Source: Candidatus Bathyarchaeota archaeon (GTDB lineage: Archaea > Thermoproteota > Bathyarchaeia > Bathyarchaeales > DTEX01). From it: a stretch of DNA of 20,199 nucleotides. The notes under the pieces were generated by a model. It searched no databases. It saw only the letters and a program-made list of their open reading frames with translations, and was not told the origin of the DNA. This document shows positions 14,179-20,199 of this stretch, piece after piece (positions within the stretch are counted from its first letter, which is position 1; the number at the start of each line of letters is the position of its first letter). The DNA is taken from positions 1 to 20,199 of the forward strand of contig JAGGUU010000108.1 in assembly GCA_021158305.1 (NCBI GenBank). The letters run 5' to 3'. The translations under genes were made by a program, and so were the position numbers.

Positions 14179-15081
14179 ATGTTGCCTGAAAAGGAGCTTC
14201 TAGTATATATTGATGGAGAATATTATCCGGAGTCCGAGGCTAAAATCTCGGTCTTCGATCATGGATTCCTTTATGGCGACGGAGTTTTTGAGGGTATTAG
14301 ATCCTATAATGGAGTAGTATTTAAGCTCAGGGAGCACATAGATCGTCTCTATCACTCAGCGCGGGCAATCATGCTGGAGATTCCATTGACCAAAGAAGAG
14401 ATGATGAAGGCAGTGCTTGAAACGTTGAGGAGGAATAATCTGAAAGACGCGTATATCAGACTCGTTGTGACGAGAGGCAAAGGAGACCTTGGACTAGACC
14501 CTAGGAAATGCCCAAAGCCCTCGGTGATCATAATAACAGTTCCTCTATTGCAGCTATATGACGAGAAGAAGCGGGAGAAGGGAATGAGCATGATAGTCTC
14601 GTGGGTTCGCCGAGACCCCGTCGATGCAACTACACATGAGATTAAGTCCTTGAATTACTTAAATAGTATATTGGCGAAGATCGAAGCCAATAACGCAGGC
14701 GTCGACGAGGCTATAATCTTGGACACAAATGGTTTCATCTGCGAAGCCACGGCTGAGAACATATTTATTGTCAAGGATGGAAAAATAATAACTCCACCAT
14801 CCACGAGCGGTCCACTGCCGGGGATAACGGCCAGCGTAGTTAAAGAGATAGCTCAAGACCTGGGTTATCAAGTCATCGAGAAGGGAATCACTGTTGTTGA
14901 ACTATACGGAGCTGATGAGGCCTTTGTGACGGGAACGGCTGCGGAAATAATGCCCATAAGAGAGGTGAATAAAAGACGGATTGGAGAGGGAAGAATGGGT
15001 CCGATAACGAGGAAGATACTGGAAAGATTCAGGGAATACGTTAAAGATCCAAGGAACGGAGTGGCCATAGAGAAGGCTTAA
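14179..15081 (+). CDS. ilvE: Branched-chain amino acid aminotransferase
   Basis: This fold-type IV PLP enzyme makes or breaks down leucine, isoleucine and valine by transamination with glutamate. The full pattern is present: VYIDGEYYPESEAKISVFDH, then GDGVFEGIR, the Schiff-base lysine in HEIKSLNYL, EATAENIFIV and GPLPGITASVV. Length (about 300) is normal. The frame begins at GTG 14173, but ATG 14179 is preferred since it has AGGTG at 14171-14175; TTG 14182 is also possible. D-amino-acid aminotransferase relatives share the fold, but the motif set fits IlvE. The next gene starts three bases after its stop. Confidence 0.9.
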   Translation: MLPEKELLVYIDGEYYPESEAKISVFDHGFLYGDGVFEGIRSYNGVVFKLREHIDRLYHSARAIMLEIPLTKEEMMKAVLETLRRNNLKDAYIRLVVTRGKGDLGLDPRKCPKPSVIIITVPLLQLYDEKKREKGMSMIVSWVRRDPVDATTHEIKSLNYLNSILAKIEANNAGVDEAIILDTNGFICEATAENIFIVKDGKIITPPSTSGPLPGITASVVKEIAQDLGYQVIEKGITVVELYGADEAFVTGTAAEIMPIREVNKRRIGEGRMGPITRKILERFREYVKDPRNGVAIEKA

Positions 15082-15084
15082 AGA

Positions 15085-16089
15085 GTGAAGGTTCTCATCT
15101 TAACGGAGAGGGAAATAGAGCCTTTACTTAAAATAGATGAAGTCATGAATATTGTTGAGGAAGCTTTCAAGGAGAAAACTCTAGGACACGTGCAGATGCC
15201 GCCGAAGATCTACCTAACATATGATAAATATAATGGCGACTTAAGGGCCATGCCATCCTATCTCGAGAGATTAGATATCTCAGCCGTCAAAGTAGTGAAT
15301 GTTCATCCAGATAATCCCAAAAAGTTTAATCTCCCAACAGTAATGGCGACTATAGTTCTAGTGGATCCGAGGAATGGAGCCCCTCTCGCTGTGATGAGCG
15401 GAAGATGGATAACAGCTATGCGAACAGGCGCTGCTGGAGGAGTTGCGGCGAAGTATCTGGCGAGGAAAGACTCTAAGACGGTTGGTTTAGTGGGGGCAGG
15501 CACCCAAGCTAGGACACAGCTCATGGCTCTCTTAAACCTCTACGGAAAGCTCGATGAGGTGCGTGTTTGGGGCTTAACTGAGGAAGAAAGAAAAAGATAC
15601 ATTTCTGATATGGAGCCTCTCTGCAGGGGAAAAGCCACGCTTATTCCAGTTGGGGACGTGAAAGACGCAGTTAAGGACGCTGACATTGTTGTTACCACTA
15701 CTCCTTCGAGGAAACCCCTAGTCTTAAACGAGTGGATCACGGAGGGAATGCATATTACGTGCATAGGCGCTGATGCTCCGGGAAAGGAAGAGCTAGACCC
15801 CAAGATACTTCTACGTGCAAAGATATACCTAGACGATTGGAAGCAAGGATTACATTCCGGAGAAGTTAACGTTCCATTCTCCAAGGGAATAATAAAGAAG
15901 GAGGACATCTGCGGAGAGCTAGGCGAAGTTATGGTTGGATTAAAACCTGGAAGAACATCGCCCGATGACATCACCATCTTTACATCCACGGGATTAGCCA
16001 TCCAAGACGCCGTAACCGCAAAGCTCGTTTATGATAAAGCCCTCGAAATGAAGATTGGACAATGGATAGAAATGCTCCCTGATCAATAA
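15085..16089 (+). CDS. Alanine dehydrogenase / ornithine cyclodeaminase family protein
   Basis: The 334-residue product belongs to the OCD/mu-crystallin family, which includes archaeal alanine dehydrogenase of the Archaeoglobus type. The catalytic lysine K69 (ISAVKVVN), substrate arginine R113 (TAMRTGAAGG), the Rossmann glycine loop GLVGAGTQA (134-142) and D230 (CIGADAPGK) are present. It reduces pyruvate plus ammonia to alanine, or makes proline from ornithine. Sequence alone does not decide between these or imine reductases. The GTG start lies three bases after the ilvE stop, so the two are surely one transcript; pairing with an amino-acid aminotransferase favours the alanine dehydrogenase reading, as inference. 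Confidence 0.87.
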   Translation: MKVLILTEREIEPLLKIDEVMNIVEEAFKEKTLGHVQMPPKIYLTYDKYNGDLRAMPSYLERLDISAVKVVNVHPDNPKKFNLPTVMATIVLVDPRNGAPLAVMSGRWITAMRTGAAGGVAAKYLARKDSKTVGLVGAGTQARTQLMALLNLYGKLDEVRVWGLTEEERKRYISDMEPLCRGKATLIPVGDVKDAVKDADIVVTTTPSRKPLVLNEWITEGMHITCIGADAPGKEELDPKILLRAKIYLDDWKQGLHSGEVNVPFSKGIIKKEDICGELGEVMVGLKPGRTSPDDITIFTSTGLAIQDAVTAKLVYDKALEMKIGQWIEMLPDQ

Positions 16090-16357
16090 AGGATCAACTG
16101 CATTAATCAGATAAAGACAACGTCTCCCTTTTTATAATCTATCATGAATTTTTCCTCTTCCGAACAATATGCAAGACTTATAGATCATCAATTTCGAGAT
16201 TTATTGTCCTTATTCAATGCGAAAACTAAAATTATCAAAGATAACAAAACGCGCGAGAGAAATCTACCTATTATTAAGGAACCTAGATCTCTTGAATGTT
16301 TTGTCTCTTCAAGTCTACTGGATGATGCTTTAGACGTTTAACCCTCTTCTAATAACG

Positions 16358-17113
16358 TTATTCTCCTGAATGTTTCATTCCTTCACGGCTGATTTTCCGG
16401 TATCTTGGAAGCTTAATCCACAGATTTATCAATCCACCGAGCATAGTGACCGTGTCCCTCAACACTCTTACTTTAGATCCAGTCTTGCCTGACCAGTAGA
16501 TTGGAATCTCCTTTATTCGTAAGCCATGGATCTGCGCTTTAACTATCATCTCAACATCAAAGATGAAGCTTAAGAATTGAATTGGACCTATGATTGAGAA
16601 GACCTCTTTTCTGAATCCCTTAACTCCACACTGAGTATCACGTATCCGAATTCTGAAAAGAATTCTGACAATCAAGTTGAAGATTCTTCCAATAACCTTC
16701 CTAAGTGGAGGTGGAGGTGGATCTAGAATACTTAGCTCGTGAGCCCTTGAGCCTATGACTAAATCATAACCCATCCTCAGATACTTCACAATTTTGATGA
16801 TTGTATCTGCATCCGTTGGATAGTCAGCGTCGAGGAGAATCACATATCTGCCCCGTGAATGTTCAACTCCTCTGAGGAAGCCGCCTCCCTTACCCAGCCT
16901 TCTCCTATTATGAATCGTGACGAGCCGATCTCCAAATCTTTTCTTTAGCCTTTTTAGGATGAGCGGCGTCTCATCGGTGCTTCCATCCTCAGATACAACA
17001 ACCTCAAATTCAAAGCTTTTTATTTCATTAAAGATTCTGTATATTGTGGTTTCTATTCTATCAGCCTCATTATATGCTGGAATTACTATAGAGACTTCAG
17101 GATGTGCCTTCAA
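16358..17113 (-). CDS. GT2 glycosyltransferase, dolichyl-phosphate glucose/mannose synthase-like (ALG5-like)
   Basis: The 251-residue GT-A enzyme transfers a sugar from a nucleotide sugar, probably to a polyprenyl phosphate at the inner face of the membrane. Motifs are VSIVIPAYNEADRI (7-20), EDGSTDET (42-49), LLDADYPTD with the DxD at 95-97, VIGSRA, a proline run at 132-136 and RDTQCGVKGF (158-167), the ALG5/DPM1-like signature. No clear membrane anchor is present; the segment at 139-156 (KVIGRIFNLIVRILF) may lie along the membrane. The start is TTG 17113, overlapping the upstream GT4 stop as TTGA. Sugar donor is not readable. Confidence 0.87.
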   Translation of the reverse strand: MKAHPEVSIVIPAYNEADRIETTIYRIFNEIKSFEFEVVVSEDGSTDETPLILKRLKKRFGDRLVTIHNRRRLGKGGGFLRGVEHSRGRYVILLDADYPTDADTIIKIVKYLRMGYDLVIGSRAHELSILDPPPPPLRKVIGRIFNLIVRILFRIRIRDTQCGVKGFRKEVFSIIGPIQFLSFIFDVEMIVKAQIHGLRIKEIPIYWSGKTGSKVRVLRDTVTMLGGLINLWIKLPRYRKISREGMKHSGE

Positions 17114-18222
17114 GCAGAGCTACGTCTCCTCAGAAGCTCACGATAAACTTTTAAATGCTTTGATGCAATGATCTCCCAGCTCCTTTCAGATATCACCTTC
17201 CTGTAGGCGGCTTCTGCCATTTTCTCACCAACATCAGGATTTTTCAATACATAAATTATCTTCTCGGCAAGTTTTCTTGGATCGACTAATGGAACATAAA
17301 ATACGGTATTCCCCAAAGACTCAACGTTCCACATGTGCGGAACTGTAACTATCGGCTTCTTCATCGCTGCTGCTTCAAGGAGAATAAGCCCCGCCAAGCC
17401 TGGACATGCAACAACATTTGCTTCAGCTAAATATTTGGGAACCTCATTATATGGAATGTAGCCAATAAAGTCTATTTTATCTAGAACTCCATCTTTTTTC
17501 GCTATTTCCATCAAATATTCTTTTCTATATCCTTCTCCTATAACTCTGAATTTGGCGTCTTTTATCTCCTTGAGCACGAGAGGCACAGCTCTAACGAATA
17601 CTTCGTCTCCCTTAAGTTTAACAAGTCTCGCGGCTATGAAGGTTATATATCTGCCCTTAATCCTTTTAGGTTTAAATTTCTCTGTATCCACACCTTGCGG
17701 AATCAAAATTATCCTTTTTGGCTTGAATTTTAATACATAATCATACGTTACACGATTCTGAGCGATTACTATATCGCTCCAATTAACAGCCATTTGTACA
17801 GGTATAGAATCGACTATCCGACGAAGTCCTCTCATAAAAGCATAATCCATATATGCTAATCCTACATCATGTATCGTCATAACAAGCGGCTTCTTAGTAA
17901 TTCGCGCGGCTAAGGCCCCTTCAAAAGTCGTAAAAAAGGCGTGTCCATGCACATGAACGATATCCGCATCTGATAGAGATGCATGAAACAGCAAAGTTGG
18001 CGGAATCGGATATGGTATCTTCAAATGAAAAGGCATATCCTTAATATCGATTGCTCTTAAACGATGAACGATAACGCCTGCAACCTTTTCAGTAAAACCC
18101 CTACCACAAGTAAATACTTCAACATCACAATGCCTAGCTAATTTTTTAGTAAGTTCATACACATATGTTTCCACTCCACCAACATTGGGAGGAAAATATG
18201 GAGTTATATGAGCAACTTTCAT
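17110..18222 (-). CDS. GT4 family glycosyltransferase
   Basis: The 370-residue GT-B enzyme has the usual two domains. The acceptor domain begins MKVAHITPYFPPNVGGVETYV and includes DIVHVHGH and VMTIHDVG. The donor domain begins after IPQGVDTEKF (175-183): ARLVKLKGDE, FRVIGEGY and CPGLAGLILLEAAAMKKPIV. The E-x7-E motif that usually binds the donor sugar is half lost: E283 is present, but the first Glu position is G275 and the following Phe position is A277. G278-L279 are kept. Activity is still likely, as this first Glu varies in GT4. It is an ATG start in normal position, and the ALG5-like gene overlaps its stop by four bases. Confidence 0.88.
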   Translation of the reverse strand: MKVAHITPYFPPNVGGVETYVYELTKKLARHCDVEVFTCGRGFTEKVAGVIVHRLRAIDIKDMPFHLKIPYPIPPTLLFHASLSDADIVHVHGHAFFTTFEGALAARITKKPLVMTIHDVGLAYMDYAFMRGLRRIVDSIPVQMAVNWSDIVIAQNRVTYDYVLKFKPKRIILIPQGVDTEKFKPKRIKGRYITFIAARLVKLKGDEVFVRAVPLVLKEIKDAKFRVIGEGYRKEYLMEIAKKDGVLDKIDFIGYIPYNEVPKYLAEANVVACPGLAGLILLEAAAMKKPIVTVPHMWNVESLGNTVFYVPLVDPRKLAEKIIYVLKNPDVGEKMAEAAYRKVISERSWEIIASKHLKVYRELLRRRSSA

Positions 18223-18353
18223 ATTTAATCATCCAAAGGCTAAAGTTATTTCGTCCGGAGCAATAATTCACTTCCACACAAAATAAAATTTTGCAACTAG
18301 TTTCTGATATTTCTTTGCTCTGTTAGGTGAATAAAAACAAGTCAAGCATGATC

Positions 18354-18890
18354 CTAAGAATTTATTATCATCCTATAAAATTTTAAGTGTTGTTTGATTG
18401 CTAGTGTGTTAATTCTTTGAGCCGTCTTATAGCCGTTTTCTTCTAATCTCTTTCGAAGACTAGGATTGTCAATGAGATAATCAACAGCCGAAGCGATTTC
18501 TTCAGGAATAGGATTAACATGATAAACGTTATATCCGTGCCTCAACACACGTTGCGTTTTATCCCAGCTACGAATAAGAGCCTTCCTATTTATGAGAGCC
18601 TCTAAATCTGAGAAGCCATATTCTTCGCCGGTCTTAATCAAGATCGGATTTACAACTAGCGTTTTATCTTTAAAGAATTTTTTGGGAGAGACGACTTTTC
18701 CCACGAAATGCACTTTTGATAAAACATCATAAATCTTACATAGATTAATCAGCTTCTTTTTATAGGTTGGATCTCCTTCTCCCCCTACGTAATATTCCAC
18801 ATCATTTTTAATCAAGGGCAACGCTTTAATCACCTGCTCTATTCCTCGTTCAAAACTTAACCTCGATAAAGAAGCGATTTTAAATGACAT
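18354..18890 (-). CDS. Split GT4 glycosyltransferase, C-terminal (donor-binding) half
   Basis: This frame holds the GT4 donor domain: MSFKIASLSRLSFERGIEQVI at the start (first strand and helix after the linker), YYVGGEGDPTYKKKL, VHFVGKVVSPKKF and TGEEYGFSDLEAL with the E-x7-E pair intact (E89, E97). The frame is open back to an ATG at 18932, but ATG 18890 is much better: AGGTGATC (18901-18894) stands just before it and it starts exactly at the domain edge. The length is then 178 residues. The N-terminal half lies immediately upstream in another frame and stops inside this binding site. It may be a natural two-chain enzyme or a frameshifted gene. A T-rich run follows the stop near 18330-18338. 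Confidence 0.78.
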   Translation of the reverse strand: MSFKIASLSRLSFERGIEQVIKALPLIKNDVEYYVGGEGDPTYKKKLINLCKIYDVLSKVHFVGKVVSPKKFFKDKTLVVNPILIKTGEEYGFSDLEALINRKALIRSWDKTQRVLRHGYNVYHVNPIPEEIASAVDYLIDNPSLRKRLEENGYKTAQRINTLAIKQHLKFYRMIINS

Positions 18891-18893
18891 AAG

Positions 18894-18901
18894 GATCACC
18901 T
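18894..18901 (-). promoter_or_regulatory. Ribosome binding site containing the upstream stop codon
   Basis: The minus strand reads AGGTGATC five bases before ATG 18890. Its TGA (18898-18896) is the stop of the N-terminal GT4 half. This is a classic layout for translational coupling and decides the downstream start. Confidence 0.6.
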
Positions 18902-19459
18902 GATAGAGACCGGAACGTGAATACCTACCCAACCTTTTCTTCTTGCTAAGCTAGGTTTAGCTATAACATATCTTGTATGCCACATCTCGATTTTCCAAAT
19001 CAATAGGAGCAACGCTCGGATGAATGGTTGATGAGCTCTTTGGTATCTTAATGATCTTTCCACATCTCCGTCAATACAAAATACGATCTTTTGGCGTCTT
19101 GTAAAACATCCCAAACATTTCGCTATGAAACGGTCAATCAGACCATTAACCTGTACTATATCAGAGCGCCTTGCAAGATACCGATAAAACTTAATAAATT
19201 CCGGCAACTTCAAAAAATCTCTTAGATAGTTACCACTATAAGAGCCTGCTTCGTATAAACGAACTATTTTTTGGTTGTACTTGAAAATTTTCTGCATGCT
19301 TCGCCGTCGCTCCTTTAAACCTAAAACATACACATCCACGCCTAAGCGAGCGAGACCATGAGAAATAGCATGAATATAAGTCTGTCCACCACCAAGCTCG
19401 GTCTGCAGAGGCTTAAAACATACAAAAAGCACCCTCATCTTCTTCAACCACAAGCTCAT
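18896..19459 (-). CDS. Split GT4 glycosyltransferase, N-terminal (acceptor-binding) half
   Basis: The 187-residue ORF is only the first domain of a GT4 enzyme: MRVLFVCFKPLQTELGGGQT, IHAISHGLARLGVDVYVL, DIVQVNGLIDRF, KIVFCIDGDVER, and a last strand GIHVPVSIR that normally leads into the donor domain. It ends there at TGA 18898-18896. The start is ATG 19459 or, as homologous proteins begin at MRVLFV, ATG 19438. A TATA-like ACTTTAAATATTTTG lies at about 19517-19531. On its own this half could not bind donor sugar, so it needs the next ORF's product or a frame correction. Confidence 0.75.
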   Translation of the reverse strand: MSLWLKKMRVLFVCFKPLQTELGGGQTYIHAISHGLARLGVDVYVLGLKERRRSMQKIFKYNQKIVRLYEAGSYSGNYLRDFLKLPEFIKFYRYLARRSDIVQVNGLIDRFIAKCLGCFTRRQKIVFCIDGDVERSLRYQRAHQPFIRALLLLIWKIEMWHTRYVIAKPSLARRKGWVGIHVPVSIR

Positions 19460-19588
19460 ACCTGATGCATAGAAGCCTTCCTCTAACTATAAGTAATCCT
19501 CTTTATGATGCCTTTTCAAAATATTTAAAGTTTTTTGGATTGGGCTTTGTTATCTGATTTAAGAGATTTTTATAACGGATAGGAGATT

Positions 19589-19744
19589 TCAAGGTGTTTT
19601 CTGCCTCCAAGGCCGGAATTGACAAGCATAAAGGGCTAATAACATGATAGCTCTGACTATCCCTCTATGTTGCTTAAGCGGTTTATTCAATATAAGGAAT
19701 AAAATGACATTACTTAGCGTTCTTCTGATTTCGTTTTCCCATAC
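19589..19744 (-). pseudogene. Short open fragment, possible glycosyltransferase C-terminal remnant
   Basis: A 51-codon minus frame without a usable start reads ENEIRRTLSNVILFL, then KPLKQHRGIVRAIML and CQFRPWRQKTP, before TGA 19591-19589. The basic and hydrophobic pattern resembles the C-terminal end of membrane-associated GT2 enzymes. It overlaps the end of the neighbouring membrane-protein gene. The resemblance is weak. The rest of the gap 19460-19588 holds only promoter-like AT-rich sequence. Confidence 0.2.
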
Positions 19745-20199
19745 TCATAGCTTTATAGCCTAAACCTTTGTGATGCGTGTGAACCCAACCTTCGGGTGGA
19801 TGATAACGTTTTCTGATTGTTTGATAGGGTATGAGATACAGAAATAATATTCCATAGAATATAATGCTGATATATTCGCCGATAATAACATCGGGAGTTT
19901 TGCCAAACTTAAAGATTATTTTAAGCGTTGAACTTCTCTGCGGAAAAACGAGCATTGTATGCGGCCCCGCAAGAAAAATCTTCAGTCTTTCTCCCGTGTT
20001 CTTGACGATTGCCTCCCAGCCTGGATAGTACGTCATCTTGAACCATACAGCATCATCCGCGGAGAGACCGGATAAATCGACCTCATATTCGTCGGTTGAG
20101 AGAATCTTAAGATCCCCGCTACGGATTTCTCTAATTGAAGTTAAGGTATGAGACGTGAAGAAGCGCATCAAATAGATAAGTAGGTGAGCTCCTTCAGGA
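19710..20199 (-). CDS. C-terminal part of a large membrane protein of the surface-glycan block (partial)
   Basis: The minus frame is open to the right window edge; the ATG and TTG near 20168-20171 are probably internal, so the 5' end is missing. About 163 codons are visible. A beta-rich region contains VWFKMTYYPGWEAIVKNTG and AGPHTMLVFP, a pattern seen in the extracytoplasmic C-terminal part of YfhO/6-pyruvoyl-tetrahydropterin-synthase-related and other multi-spanning glycan or glycosyltransferase membrane proteins. One membrane helix follows (IIGEYISIIFYGILFLYLI), then a basic cytoplasmic tail (KRYHPPEGW ... MGKRNQKNAK). The exact family is uncertain. It is the first gene of the minus-strand glycan block seen here. 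Confidence 0.6.
   Translation of the reverse strand, partial: PEGAHLLIYLMRFFTSHTLTSIREIRSGDLKILSTDEYEVDLSGLSADDAVWFKMTYYPGWEAIVKNTGERLKIFLAGPHTMLVFPQRSSTLKIIFKFGKTPDVIIGEYISIIFYGILFLYLIPYQTIRKRYHPPEGWVHTHHKGLGYKAMSMGKRNQKNAK

Noticed and set aside
12241..16089. Possible defence, mobile or CRISPR elements in the window
   Set aside because: No repeats, transposase, integrase, toxin-antitoxin or Cas motifs were found in any frame. The genes are housekeeping or metabolic.
16144..16341. A 65-codon plus-strand ORF after the alanine dehydrogenase gene, with a TATA-like TTTTATAATC just upstream
   Set aside because: No ribosome binding site, no recognised family and low-complexity composition. It may be a remnant or chance. 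The 16090-16357 gap otherwise shows only a T-rich run near 16131-16135.
18896..18932. ATG 18932 as start of the GT4 C-terminal half
   Set aside because: The first 14 residues would be the N-terminal half read in another frame. ATG 18890 has the strong binding site and begins at the domain edge.

Overview
The window looks like a piece of an archaeal chromosome, most likely from the TACK side of the Archaea (for example a Bathyarchaeia-like lineage; the exact phylum is inference). The evidence is a gene for ribosomal protein S26e (found in eukaryotes and TACK/Asgard-type archaea, not in typical Euryarchaeota), a short archaeal triosephosphate isomerase, a CDP-alcohol transferase of the archaetidylinositol-phosphate type, a TtuA/Ncs6-type tRNA thiolase, a free-standing AlaX editing protein and an archaeal threonyl-tRNA synthetase. 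Initiation sites fit: many TTG/GTG starts, GGTGA-type ribosome binding sites and AT-rich TATA-like boxes 25-40 bases upstream of starts.

Layout. 1-146: 3' end of a probable AcoX-type NAD kinase, overlapped by a class I/II (HisC-like) aminotransferase. 1247-1822 (minus): decayed second half of a Na+/Ca2+-exchanger-family antiporter with several in-frame stops. 1933-6951: mixed genes, namely a sugar isomerase/epimerase-like TIM barrel, a divergent dihydrouridine-synthase-like barrel (minus), a zinc-ribbon DUF4342 protein, a DUF72 protein with an unusual SWIM-like tail, a dihydroorotase-like amidohydrolase, and an ATC-hydrolase-like protein (minus). 7052-11100: a same-strand run (alaX, ttuA, tpiA, DUF89, archaetidylinositol phosphate synthase) with short gaps. 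11103-12153: S26e (minus), a divergent 73-residue zinc-site protein and an unrecognised 97-residue protein. 12241-16089: thrS, then a tight pair, branched-chain aminotransferase and alanine dehydrogenase/ornithine cyclodeaminase family.

16358-20199 is all on the minus strand and forms a surface-glycan block: the end of a membrane protein, a GT4 glycosyltransferase split into two ORFs, an intact-length GT4, and an ALG5-like GT2 that overlaps it by four bases. By eye the part from about 18.2 to 19.7 kb is more AT-rich than the housekeeping part.

The main run joins translation quality control and tRNA modification (AlaX, TtuA, S26e, ThrRS) with glycolysis (TpiA) and lipid head-group synthesis (AIPS). 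The most notable items are the split GT4, whose first half stops inside the ribosome binding site of the second half; the DUF72 protein with an H-x-C/C-x-H tail; the antiporter pseudogene; a 15-base element repeated upstream of two promoters; and a 40-codon ORF that fills the ttuA-tpiA gap. No rRNA, tRNA, CRISPR array or insertion sequence was found. No wholly new multi-gene system could be supported.
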